Source: RGIG1918 sp964570895 (GTDB lineage Bacteria; Cyanobacteriota; Vampirovibrionia; Gastranaerophilales; Gastranaerophilaceae). From it: a stretch of 64,000 bases of DNA. Of this stretch, positions 6,868 to 14,833 are shown piece after piece. The stretch is taken from NCBI GenBank assembly GCA_964570895.1, contig CAZMZD010000005.1, positions 25,463-89,462 on the forward strand, in the 5' to 3' direction. A program made the position numbers and the translations under genes. The notes beneath the pieces were generated by a model. It saw nothing but the letters and a program-made list of their open reading frames with translations. It was not told the origin of the DNA and did no database searches. Numbering within the stretch: the stretch's first letter is position 1; every line of letters begins with the position of its first letter.

Positions 6868-7473
6868 TTACCATCTGTCTATTCCTAAATATTTCATGGT
6901 TCTATTTTGAATTGTTGTGTAATTTCTGCTTATTCTCACTTTTCCGTCATTCTGAATAAACACGTTTATTGTATCGTAGGCTTTTGCCTCATCTCGAGAA
7001 TCCCAAAGCTCCACGGAAGCGTTTTCGATCGTTGTTTTTGTAGGACCGTCTGACCCGTTTAAGTCAACAAAAATTCTTGCAGTACAGCCTATTTTATTAG
7101 TTTTTGTGCTGCTAGAGCCACATCCGGCTCCTTGATGAAGCCAATATACCATTCCATCCGGTGTTTGCATAACAAGAGTGTCGGTTTCATTATCTCTTTT
7201 GATTGCTTTAAGTGTATTTGTTCCATCTTCTTCGCCATCTAAAAGCCATTGTAAGAGTCCAACGCCCATATCCCCAGGGCCAATGGGCACCGTTGCAATT
7301 TTGAGGTCAATTGCGTTTTGTATTGTTGATTGTGCCTTTTTAGCAAGTGTTGAAAATTTCTTTTCGCTCGACTGTTGCATAATGGCAGGAATTGTGACCG
7401 CCGCTATAACGCCAATTATCGCAAGCACTAAAAGTACTTCCGCCAAAGTAAAAGCTTGTTTTTTATTTTTCAT
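6868..7473 (-). CDS. Type IV pilin-like / type II secretion pseudopilin protein
   Basis: 201 residues. The N-terminus KKQAFTLAEVLLVLAIIGVI is a class III prepilin signal: the basic leader is cut before Phe, Glu5 of the mature protein is present (FTLAE), and a hydrophobic helix follows. The body is variable, with two Cys and short beta segments, as in minor pilins or pseudopilins. Such single FTLAEVL proteins are, from memory, abundant in Gastranaerophilales. No assembly ATPase or platform gene is nearby, so it must use machinery encoded elsewhere. The start lacks a good Shine-Dalgarno; AGGA lies 10 nt upstream. It is followed by ppdK on the same strand. Confidence 0.85.
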   Translation of the reverse strand: MKNKKQAFTLAEVLLVLAIIGVIAAVTIPAIMQQSSEKKFSTLAKKAQSTIQNAIDLKIATVPIGPGDMGVGLLQWLLDGEEDGTNTLKAIKRDNETDTLVMQTPDGMVYWLHQGAGCGSSSTKTNKIGCTARIFVDLNGSDGPTKTTIENASVELWDSRDEAKAYDTINVFIQNDGKVRISRNYTTIQNRTMKYLGIDRW

Positions 7474-7526
7474 AAAAATACTATCCTATACCTATAAACT
7501 AATTATAACTTATGTCTTCTATGGTT

Positions 7527-8417
7527 TCAATTGTTTAAAATGTTGTATGTTTTTTCATTTTCAGGAGTTTTTATGCCGTATTTTTTGCCAAGTTTTATGA
7601 TGGTTCCCGCAAAAAGCTCCACTTCTGTTTTATGCCCTGAAAGTACGTCTTGTAACATTGAAGTTTGTGCGTTGTCATTTTGCCCTAAAATCACATCAAA
7701 TGCGCCATTTAGCTCTTCCTTTTTTAAATTTATGCCATGCGCTATGGATACTTCAATCACTTCTTCCATAAGCTTTTTAATTTTTAAAAGTAGCTCGGGC
7801 GAGCTTTTAATTTTCCCGTAGTCTGCTCTATATGCTCCGCTTGCTTGATTAACGCCAACGTTAAGCATAAGTTTTTTCCAAAGTTCATAGTTAATATTAT
7901 CTGAAATTTTGTGCGGAATATTATGTGCTTTAAATAGATTGCACACCTTGTCAAGAACGGTTTTTCCTTTTTTATTTTCTGCGCCAAGCACAATATCCCC
8001 AATTTTATGATATGTGATTGAATTACCTTTTCGCATGCTTGCAGCGCCCACATAAAAACTTTTTAAAATGTTTGCGCTTGGGTATTTTTCTTGCAATTTT
8101 TCTTCGCTTTCAATTCCATTTAAAAGGCTTAAAATAACAGTGTTTTCGTCTATAAAATTTTTAATGTTATCAAGCGCAAATTGAAAACCTGAATTTTTAG
8201 TTGAGATAATAATTAAATCCGCCTTAAAACTTTTTTCATCAGGCGTTATGTATGAAAAATCATAACGGCAAGAATTAATCACCCTGCCTTCATTTTTGTA
8301 GCGAGCAAGCCTTTTTTTATCCACTAAAATTTTAAGGTTAACGCGCGCCGTATCTTTAAATATTTTTGCGTATATTGAGCCTATTGCACCAAGGCCCACA
8401 ATTAAAACATTTTCCAT
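7527..8417 (-). CDS. panE: 2-dehydropantoate 2-reductase (ketopantoate reductase)
   Basis: 296 residues, normal length. It reduces 2-dehydropantoate to pantoate with NADPH in pantothenate/CoA synthesis. It has an N-terminal Rossmann motif VGLGAIGSIYA, the LIIISTKN segment at the cofactor site, LLNGIESEEKL, and the C-terminal ApbA helical domain with the KLMLNVGVNQASG segment, whose Lys and Asn match the usual catalytic positions. No Shine-Dalgarno precedes the ATG; instead GATAAT lies exactly 6 nt upstream (8424-8429), suggesting a leaderless transcript. It is divergent from the rimP-nusA operon. Other ApbA-family reductases exist, so substrate certainty is moderate. Confidence 0.88.
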   Translation of the reverse strand: MENVLIVGLGAIGSIYAKIFKDTARVNLKILVDKKRLARYKNEGRVINSCRYDFSYITPDEKSFKADLIIISTKNSGFQFALDNIKNFIDENTVILSLLNGIESEEKLQEKYPSANILKSFYVGAASMRKGNSITYHKIGDIVLGAENKKGKTVLDKVCNLFKAHNIPHKISDNINYELWKKLMLNVGVNQASGAYRADYGKIKSSPELLLKIKKLMEEVIEVSIAHGINLKKEELNGAFDVILGQNDNAQTSMLQDVLSGHKTEVELFAGTIIKLGKKYGIKTPENEKTYNILNN

Positions 8418-8423
8418 TTTTTT

Positions 8424-8429
8424 ATTATC
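8424..8429 (-). promoter_or_regulatory. -10 hexamer of panE, placed for a leaderless mRNA
   Basis: GATAAT followed by six A residues and then the start codon. A convincing -35 at 16-18 bp is not seen; TTGCAA lies 20 bp away. Confidence 0.4.
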
Positions 8430-8462
8430 TCATCAAAATTTGTAAACAATTGCAACAATATT

Positions 8463-8490
8463 TTGCAAATTATTAATATTATGTTAAAAT
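8463..8490 (+). promoter_or_regulatory. Promoter of the rimP-nusA operon
   Basis: TTGCAA (8463-8468), a 16-bp spacer, then an extended -10 TGT-TAAAAT (8482-8490). The predicted start is near 8497, which places the following hairpin in the 5' leader. Confidence 0.65.
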
Positions 8491-8507
8491 TTATTTGTAA
8501 ATCCACT

Positions 8508-8536
8508 AAAAAGGACGGTTCCTTACCGCCCTTTTT
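8508..8536 (+). terminator. Leader terminator (attenuator) before rimP-nusA
   Basis: AAAAAGGACGGT pairs with ACCGCCCTTTTT (one mismatch, 5-nt loop), ending in TTTTT. It lies between the promoter and the rimP start, so full operon expression needs read-through. Because NusA acts on terminator hairpins, autoregulation is plausible; that is inference. Confidence 0.7.
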
Positions 8537-8558
8537 GATTTTATAAGGGGTAGTCGCT

Positions 8559-9092
8559 TTGAAAGAACACCTAAATCGACATGAAATTATAGCTGAAATC
8601 ACGCCTGTTATTGAAAATACGGCTATGCGTTATAATCTTATCCCTATTGAAATTGATTTAGAAAAAGAAAGTGGACAATGGTTTTTAAGGATTTACGTAT
8701 TCTGCACGGAACGTCCTGTCAACATTGACGATTGCGAAAATCTTTCTCGCGGGTTGGATGATATGCTGGATGAGCTTATTCCATTTAAATATCGCCTTGA
8801 AATATCTTCCCCTGGGCTTTTTAGAAAAATTAAATCTGAAAAAGAATATGTAATTTTTAAAGGAAAAAAGGTAATTTTGAAGCTTTTGGAAGCAGTGGAT
8901 GCAGAAACTGAAATTCAAGTTAAAAATAAAAAAGTTAAAGTAGGCGGCGAAAAGAAAATTGAAGGAAGAATTTTAGATTATCAAAAGGGAATAGGGCTTA
9001 AAATTCTTAAATTAAACACAAATACGGAGCACACAATTCCGCTTGAAAATATCGTGCTCGCTCAACTGAATGATGATGAACAGGAGAAATAA
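8559..9092 (+). CDS. rimP: Ribosome maturation factor RimP
   Basis: 177 residues. It assists maturation of the 30S subunit. Typical features are the acidic DLEKESGQWFLRIYV strand, the DDCENLSRGLDDMLDE helix, and the YRLEISSPGLFR motif at the domain junction, followed by the C-terminal SH3-like domain with GRILDYQKG. The start is TTG with AAGGGG eight bases upstream; no ATG or GTG fits better. It directly precedes nusA with a 2-bp gap, the near-universal bacterial order. A lysine-rich insert near residues 127-140 (VKNKKVKVGGEKK) is slightly longer than usual. Confidence 0.93.
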   Translation: MKEHLNRHEIIAEITPVIENTAMRYNLIPIEIDLEKESGQWFLRIYVFCTERPVNIDDCENLSRGLDDMLDELIPFKYRLEISSPGLFRKIKSEKEYVIFKGKKVILKLLEAVDAETEIQVKNKKVKVGGEKKIEGRILDYQKGIGLKILKLNTNTEHTIPLENIVLAQLNDDEQEK

Positions 9093-9094
9093 AA

Positions 9095-10372
9095 ATGATT
9101 AAAATTGGAACAGCATTGTTTGAAGCTGCGGAACAATTAGAAAAAGAAAAAGGCATTGGAAAAGATGTTTTGATTGACTCTTTATGCGATGCGCTTTGTG
9201 CGGCTTACAAAAAACACATTAGAGATAAAGAAGCTGAAAACATTGAAGCTATTTTGGACGAAGAAACAGGTGAAATTGGCGTTTTCAGAACAAAAGTTGT
9301 TGTTGATAATGTTGAAGATGAAGACACTCAAATTTCACTTGCAGACGCTCAAGAAATTGACGAAGATGTTGAGCTTGAAGACGAAGTTAAAATTGAAGTG
9401 ACACCTGAAGATTTTGGTAGAATTGCTGCTCAAAGCGCAAAACAAGTTATCACTCAAAGAATACGTGAAGCAGAAAGAAAACTTATTTTAGATGAATTTT
9501 TATCTAAAAAAGGCACTCTTATCACAGGTATAATCCAAAGAAAAGATGAACGCGGAAACGTAATTGTAAATATCGGCAAAACTGACGCTGTTATGCCATA
9601 TAAAGAACAATTGCCAAGAGAATTTTACAAACCGGGAAACAGAATTCGTGTTTTTGTGTTGAATGTTAAAGAAACTCAAAGAACTCCGCAAGTTATCGTT
9701 TCTCAAGCGCATTCCGAAATTGTTCGTGAACTTTTTGAACTTGAAGTTCCTGAAATTGAAGACGGTATTGTAGAAATTAAATCTATCGCAAGAGAAGCAG
9801 GCTTCAGAACAAAACTTGCCGTATGGTCAAATGACCCATCAGTTGACTCTGTTGGTGCTTGTATCGGGCCTCGTGGTAGCAGAATTCAAACAATCGTTGG
9901 CGAACTTAAAAACGAAAAAATTGACATTGTTAGATATTCTGAAGACCCTGTTGAATACATTGTTAACGCGCTTTCGCCGGCAAGAATTTTATCTGTTGAT
10001 ATTTTATCTGATACAGAAGAAACTAAAGAAGCGTTTGTTATTGTTCCTGATGACCAATTATCTCTTGCAATCGGTCGTGAAGGTCAAAATGTTCGCTTGG
10101 CTCACAGACTTTGCGGCTGGAAGATAGATATTAAATCCGAATCTCAAGCACGCGAAATGGAAGACAAAAGAGAACAAGAAATTCTAGCTCAAATGCAAGA
10201 CGAGCCGGAAGTTGAACAAGAAGAAGAAATTGAAGATACAGTTGATGAAATTAAAGAAGAAATTGAAGAAGAAATGAGTCAAACAGATTCTGATCTTGAC
10301 GATGAAGACATCAAAGAAGCATACGCAATTTCTGAAGAAGCTGAAGACGAAGCTCAAGACGAGGAAGCGTAG
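9095..10372 (+). CDS. nusA: Transcription termination/antitermination factor NusA
   Basis: 425 residues. It binds RNA polymerase and nascent RNA and modulates pausing, termination and antitermination. The N-terminal polymerase-binding domain (to about 125) contains the AAQSAKQVITQRIREAER helix. An S1 domain follows (about 135-200; GIIQRKDERGNVIVNIGKTD), then KH1 with GACIGPRGSRIQTIV and KH2 with LAIGREGQNVRLA. From about residue 350 the tail is very acidic (Glu/Asp runs) with no Arg-rich or HhH repeat, similar to the short NusA of Firmicutes and Cyanobacteria but with an unusually long acidic extension. AGGAG precedes the ATG. A terminator-like hairpin lies in the operon leader. Confidence 0.97.
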   Translation: MIKIGTALFEAAEQLEKEKGIGKDVLIDSLCDALCAAYKKHIRDKEAENIEAILDEETGEIGVFRTKVVVDNVEDEDTQISLADAQEIDEDVELEDEVKIEVTPEDFGRIAAQSAKQVITQRIREAERKLILDEFLSKKGTLITGIIQRKDERGNVIVNIGKTDAVMPYKEQLPREFYKPGNRIRVFVLNVKETQRTPQVIVSQAHSEIVRELFELEVPEIEDGIVEIKSIAREAGFRTKLAVWSNDPSVDSVGACIGPRGSRIQTIVGELKNEKIDIVRYSEDPVEYIVNALSPARILSVDILSDTEETKEAFVIVPDDQLSLAIGREGQNVRLAHRLCGWKIDIKSESQAREMEDKREQEILAQMQDEPEVEQEEEIEDTVDEIKEEIEEEMSQTDSDLDDEDIKEAYAISEEAEDEAQDEEA

Positions 10373-10381
10373 TCGCGCCTT

Positions 10382-11221
10382 ATGCTAAGAGTTGTAGTTG
10401 TAGGTTATGATAAAATGCAAACAGCCCTGATTTCAGGGCTGTTGTCATCTAATCATGAAATAGTTGGCGTTATGCGATATGAAAAAAATAAAATTTCGCC
10501 TTTCAAATTGTTCTTTAAAGATATTTTTGCACCTTCAAAAACTCTTAGTTATATAAGGAGCTATAAGCTCTATGACATCAAGGCGCGAAGCGTAAATTCC
10601 CCTGAATTTATTAATGAAATTAAGCGGTTGAGGGCAGATGTCGTGCTCGTGGGTTCTTGGGGTGAGAAAATTAAAAAAGAAGTTTTAGATGTTCCAAAGT
10701 TTGGTTTCATTAATTGCCACCCGTCCTTGCTTCCTCAAAATAGGGGTGCAAATCCTTATTTTTGGGCAATATATCAAGGTAAGGAAAAATCCGGCGTCAC
10801 ATTTCATTTGATGGATGAAGGCTTTGACACGGGAAAAATAATATTTCAAGAAGAAATTAGAATTACCCCTTTTATGAATGCAGAAGATTTAAAACACAAA
10901 GCTTGCGCGCTTGCTAAAAAATCAATAGCTCCGCTTTTGAATAATTTGGAAGAAGGCTTGCTTATTCCTGTTGCGCAAGATGAAACTCGCGCAACGCGTG
11001 AATTTATGAATGATGATTTAATAGTGGTTGATATGGGGCGGACAGCAGATGAAATTAAAAATCATATTCGCGCACTTCAACCTTATCAAGTGCCATATTG
11101 CAGGCTTGATAATTGGTATTATAAAATTAAAGAATGCAGGGTTTTTGACGGCAAAATTAAATTTGCAAAATCAAGAATAATTAAATGCAAAGACACTCAA
11201 CTAGAGGTAGTTTTGGAATGA
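10382..11221 (+). CDS. Formyltransferase, Fmt-like (methionyl-tRNA formyltransferase family)
   Basis: 279 residues. The N-10-formyltetrahydrofolate-dependent fold is clear: FINCHPSLLPQNRGANPYFW carries catalytic Asn111 and His113, and LMDEGFDTGKI carries Asp149. The C-terminal third resembles the OB-like Fmt C-domain but is short; complete Fmt is usually about 310 residues. Given its place after nusA and before dusB it could be the initiator-tRNA formylase, but sugar-nucleotide formyltransferases share the same core, so no symbol is given. Its stop overlaps the dusB start as ATGA, indicating translational coupling. Confidence 0.8.
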   Translation: MLRVVVVGYDKMQTALISGLLSSNHEIVGVMRYEKNKISPFKLFFKDIFAPSKTLSYIRSYKLYDIKARSVNSPEFINEIKRLRADVVLVGSWGEKIKKEVLDVPKFGFINCHPSLLPQNRGANPYFWAIYQGKEKSGVTFHLMDEGFDTGKIIFQEEIRITPFMNAEDLKHKACALAKKSIAPLLNNLEEGLLIPVAQDETRATREFMNDDLIVVDMGRTADEIKNHIRALQPYQVPYCRLDNWYYKIKECRVFDGKIKFAKSRIIKCKDTQLEVVLE

Positions 11222-12183
11222 AAAGTTTTGATATAAAAGACATAAGGGTTATTCAAGCTCCGCTTGCAGGAATAAGCGATAATGTCTATCGCGGGCTCAT
11301 CAGGAAAACAGGCGCAAAATGTTTGCTTACAACTGAAATGTTGTCCTCGGAAGCACTTAGAACCTGCAAAGACCCTAAAATTGCAAGATTTTCAGAAGAT
11401 GAATATCCGCTTTCTTTTCAAATTGTGGGTCACAAGCCGGATTTAATGGCGAGCGCTGCCCGAACTCTTGAGGGCAGGGCGAGCTCAATAGACATTAATT
11501 TTGGTTGCCCCGTAAATAAAATTGTAAAATCAAACGATGGTTCAGGGCTTATGAGAACGCCGGAGCTTGCGCGCGAAATTGTGCGCGCAGTGCGAAGTGC
11601 GACAACTCTTCCTTTGAGTGCTAAATTCAGGCTTGGTTGGTCAAGCGAAAATGAAAATTTTATTGAATTTGGAAAAATGCTTGAAGACGAAGGGGTAGAT
11701 TTTGTGACGCTTCATGGAAGAACCCGCCACGATTTATATTCAGGGCACTCTAATTGGGAAAAAATTGGGCAATTAGTGTCTGAATTAAAAATACCTGTTT
11801 TTGCAAATGGCGATGTTAAAACTTTATCTGATGCAATTGAATGCTTGAGGGTGACAGGCGCTCACGGTGTGAGCATTGGGCGCGGCATTATGGGAGATTT
11901 TACCTTGCCTTATAGGATTGAAAATTATTTAGAAAACGGGGTAATGGAATCCGAACCGGATTTTTCTGAAAAAATCGATATGCTTAAAACTCACTTTAAG
12001 CTTGAAATTGAGCGAATGGGCGAAGTAAATGGTGTAAAATTTATGCGCAAATTTTATACATATTATATTCAAGGCATTAAAAACGCCTCAAAATATAGAG
12101 AAGTTTTAGTTCGAATCGATAATGCAGACGAGCTTTTAGGAAAATTAGATGAAATATTGGGCATATATTATTCTAACTATTGA
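11218..12183 (+). CDS. dusB: tRNA-dihydrouridine synthase (DusB-like)
   Basis: 321 residues. An FMN-dependent TIM barrel that reduces uridine to dihydrouridine in tRNA. Signature segments: APLAGISDNVYR at the start, DINFGCPVNKIVK with catalytic Cys97, SAKFRLGW, LHGRTRHDLYSG, FANGDV and GVSIGRGIMGD. The ATG at 11218 is preferred over an in-frame upstream ATG at 11185 because it aligns with the family N-terminus and overlaps the previous stop (ATGA). The nested 3' end overlaps the following GIY-YIG gene by 35 bp. The subfamily is called DusB from overall pattern only. Confidence 0.93.
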   Translation: MKSFDIKDIRVIQAPLAGISDNVYRGLIRKTGAKCLLTTEMLSSEALRTCKDPKIARFSEDEYPLSFQIVGHKPDLMASAARTLEGRASSIDINFGCPVNKIVKSNDGSGLMRTPELAREIVRAVRSATTLPLSAKFRLGWSSENENFIEFGKMLEDEGVDFVTLHGRTRHDLYSGHSNWEKIGQLVSELKIPVFANGDVKTLSDAIECLRVTGAHGVSIGRGIMGDFTLPYRIENYLENGVMESEPDFSEKIDMLKTHFKLEIERMGEVNGVKFMRKFYTYYIQGIKNASKYREVLVRIDNADELLGKLDEILGIYYSNY

Positions 12184-12409
12184 TAACACTTTGTATACGG
12201 GGATAGCACTCGACGTTGAAAAACGTTTTGAAGAACATCTTGCGGGCATTAAAGCTCACGGCGCAAAATACACAAATGCGCATAAACCGCTTCGTGTTGT
12301 ATATAAAAAAGAGTTTGAGTCTAAATCTCTTGCAATGAAAGAAGAATGCAGAATTAAAAAGCTAACCCGAAAAGAAAAATTAAAACTTTGTAACCTTGAA
12401 GAATTATAG
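12149..12409 (+). CDS. GIY-YIG nuclease superfamily protein (YhbQ-like)
   Basis: 86 residues. A stand-alone GIY-YIG domain: the first strand is WAYIILTIDNTLYTGIA (YII...YTG matching the two motif halves), followed by DVEKRFEEHLAG with the conserved Arg, KYTNAHKPLRVVY, and the catalytic-type Glu in KEECRIKKL. The start lies inside the end of dusB, so translation is probably coupled. Members of this small family are thought to act in DNA processing but most are uncharacterised; nuclease activity is inferred from the motif. Confidence 0.85.
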   Translation: MKYWAYIILTIDNTLYTGIALDVEKRFEEHLAGIKAHGAKYTNAHKPLRVVYKKEFESKSLAMKEECRIKKLTRKEKLKLCNLEEL

Positions 12410-12450
12410 TTTATAAAACTATACATTACCTGTTTTTTTCATTATTTTTA

Positions 12451-12459
12451 TGTTATTAT
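12451..12459 (+). promoter_or_regulatory. Extended -10 promoter before the GH13-like gene
   Basis: TGT-TATTAT; the predicted start is near 12466, giving a leader of about 24 nt containing GAGGA. No clear -35 is seen. Confidence 0.4.
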
Positions 12460-12489
12460 CCGCTCATACAAGTCAGATGAGGATAGAAT

Positions 12490-14796
12490 ATGTTGAATTT
12501 ATTATTAGGCAGAGAAAAGTCTTGCAAATTGTTGGATGGTATTGATTTAAACTATATGATGGCAAGGTTAAAACAAATCTACGGTGTTCAAAATGTTGCA
12601 GAAGAAAGACAGTTTTATATCTCTGAAGTAATTTCAAAATACGGTTATATTCCGCACCCTCATTACGAAGTGCTTGAAAATTTCACTCCGCAAGAAATTA
12701 TTTACGCGCTTGAGCAAAAATTAATGCGTGAAAAAGTTTACGACGGCGAAAAATTTATAAAATTTAAAAATCCGTCTGTGCTTGCAAGAAAAGGGATAAA
12801 AAATTCCGAATGGTTTAAACGTGAAGGTCACGACATCAAACTTATGTCGCTTGCAGCGCTAAATGATGGAAATAAAAAAGAAACAGGCAAATTTATCCAA
12901 TGGGTGGCAGAGCTTTTGACTTTGCCGAACGGAAGCGAAGAAAACAACATTTTGCCATCAACTATATATTTAATTCCTTTCCACCCAAGAGAATTTGGCT
13001 GTGCGTATCTTCCGATGGCGTCTTCTGTTAGTGAAAATATTAAAGATGAAAAGCTTGAAGAAGTGCTTGGGCTTAATGCTGATGGGCAAGTTAAGTTGTT
13101 TATTGCACTCGCTCAGCTTGCAGGACACCCTGTTATATACGACATTCTCCCTCAAACTGCAAGATTTTCAAAAATTATATTATCAAATCCATCTCTTGCA
13201 AGATGGTATGACATCAATCGTTTAACGGAGCAAATCAAAGGTTTTACGGATTCACTTGTTCGCGCGATGAATTCTAAAAAAGGCAGAAAACCATACACTA
13301 AAGATGAAGTGCTTGCTGCTCGCGATATGTATTTTCAAATTTTAGAAGGCACAAAGAAAAGAGTTTCTAAACAAAACCAAGAAATCATCAAACTTTTTGA
13401 AGAAGATTTAAACGAATATAAAATATTTTCTTCATATAAAATGACTTTTAAAGACGAACAAGAAGAAATTGTATCTCGCGTTCGCGAAGTGATTAGAGCG
13501 GTTAATGGCATCGAGCCAAAATGCGAAGATGACATTAAAAAACAACCGGAAATAATTTCTGCCCTTATTAAAGAAGGCTTGTGGCCAGCTCCTGGGGGAG
13601 CTTGGTGCAGCGCGGGCGTTCCCGTGTTTGATAAAATGAACCCAACAAAAGAATATCCGCTTTTTATTCACTATGACCATAATTGCAAAGATGTATCCGA
13701 ATTCGCAAACCTTGACTGTCAAACTCCATATTATTTCACATATTTTGAAACAAAAAGAACCAATTGGGCAACGGTTGATTATTTCTTAAACTATATGAAA
13801 AATCTTAGAAACACATTTAACTTCGATGGCTTCAGGGTTGATCACATTGACCATATAGTGGATGAAATTTCTCAAGACTCTGAAGGGAACCCGATAAGCT
13901 ATCGTGCGCCAAAAAATGTTTTGAGAAGATTGAATGCAAAAATGAAAGCTGAAGTTCCTTATTTTGCGACTTTGGCTGAATATATGCTTTGGGATAATTA
14001 TTACAAAGAATACCATAAAGACATGAAATTCGATTTGCTTTGGGGTAATGATATCGTTTCTCAAAGTGCTAAAACTCCAAAACAAATTATTGAAGATAAT
14101 AATTATTTAGCAGAATATAACAAGAAAAATCCTTCTTCGATGAAGCTTTCTGTGATTAAAACCTATAACAATCAAGACGGTGAATTTGAGGCGATTAACC
14201 AATACCCTGGGCAACTTGGCGAAGAGGGTGCACTATTTAAATGGTTTAAATATAAATTCTTGCCGGCTGGCGAGTTCGCAAATCGCCCTTGTATGTTTGT
14301 GGACGGTGATGAAAGCTTTACTGTGCGCGGGATTGAATCCGTTATCGGCGCTGAAATTTCAATGAAGAGAAATAAAAATTGGGGCTTCTTTGAAAAATTT
14401 GATGCAATTGACAGATTTGTTGCAAATTCAAAACTTATTACAACCGGCTCTGCTGAGCTTATCGAGCAGAAAGAGGACGGCTTTGTTGCTTGGAAAATCT
14501 CTTCCGATAAAGTTGATTATGAATATTTGATTATTGCAAATTACCTTGCGCCAACTGAACTTAAAGATGTTGAAGAAAATGGCTGTACTTGCAAAAAAGT
14601 TGTGAAAGGCACTCCGACATATAGAAACACGGTTAAACTTGAAGGCTCAAAAATTGTTTCATATTTCGATTTTGTTCACGATGATATGCTTAAATTATCT
14701 ATTTCAGAAAACAAAATGGAACAGCCAATCGAAAATGAAATTTCTTTCGAGGTAATTCAACCGTCTGAATTCAAAATATATAAAATAGTTAAATAA
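12490..14796 (+). CDS. GH13 (alpha-amylase superfamily)-like protein
   Basis: 768 residues. The central region carries GH13 catalytic signatures: FDGFRVDHIDHI with the nucleophile Asp451, TLAEYMLWDN with acid/base Glu497, and TYNNQDGEF with the third Asp563. In region IV the usual His-Asp is Gln-Asp. The N-terminal about 350 residues are not typical amylase and contain long helical stretches. The C-terminus looks like a beta-sandwich. No signal peptide is seen, so it should act in the cytoplasm on storage glucan or an oligosaccharide; the substrate cannot be told. GAGGA precedes the ATG. Next on the strand is a leaderless TPR gene with its own promoter. Confidence 0.75.
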   Translation: MLNLLLGREKSCKLLDGIDLNYMMARLKQIYGVQNVAEERQFYISEVISKYGYIPHPHYEVLENFTPQEIIYALEQKLMREKVYDGEKFIKFKNPSVLARKGIKNSEWFKREGHDIKLMSLAALNDGNKKETGKFIQWVAELLTLPNGSEENNILPSTIYLIPFHPREFGCAYLPMASSVSENIKDEKLEEVLGLNADGQVKLFIALAQLAGHPVIYDILPQTARFSKIILSNPSLARWYDINRLTEQIKGFTDSLVRAMNSKKGRKPYTKDEVLAARDMYFQILEGTKKRVSKQNQEIIKLFEEDLNEYKIFSSYKMTFKDEQEEIVSRVREVIRAVNGIEPKCEDDIKKQPEIISALIKEGLWPAPGGAWCSAGVPVFDKMNPTKEYPLFIHYDHNCKDVSEFANLDCQTPYYFTYFETKRTNWATVDYFLNYMKNLRNTFNFDGFRVDHIDHIVDEISQDSEGNPISYRAPKNVLRRLNAKMKAEVPYFATLAEYMLWDNYYKEYHKDMKFDLLWGNDIVSQSAKTPKQIIEDNNYLAEYNKKNPSSMKLSVIKTYNNQDGEFEAINQYPGQLGEEGALFKWFKYKFLPAGEFANRPCMFVDGDESFTVRGIESVIGAEISMKRNKNWGFFEKFDAIDRFVANSKLITTGSAELIEQKEDGFVAWKISSDKVDYEYLIIANYLAPTELKDVEENGCTCKKVVKGTPTYRNTVKLEGSKIVSYFDFVHDDMLKLSISENKMEQPIENEISFEVIQPSEFKIYKIVK

Positions 14797-14798
14797 AA

Positions 14799-14827
14799 TT
14801 GTCATTTATCCTGCATTTTTGTATAAT
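14799..14827 (+). promoter_or_regulatory. Sigma-70 promoter giving a leaderless mRNA for the TPR gene
   Basis: TTGTCA (14799-14804), a 17-bp spacer, then perfect TATAAT (14822-14827). The ATG at 14834 is 6 nt further on, exactly where transcription should start. No Shine-Dalgarno is present. Confidence 0.8.
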
Positions 14828-14833
14828 ATAGCT

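Noticed and set aside
8402..8602. Minus-strand frame of 66 codons over the panE start and rimP start
   Set aside because: It crosses the operon promoter and attenuator and lacks a ribosome binding site.
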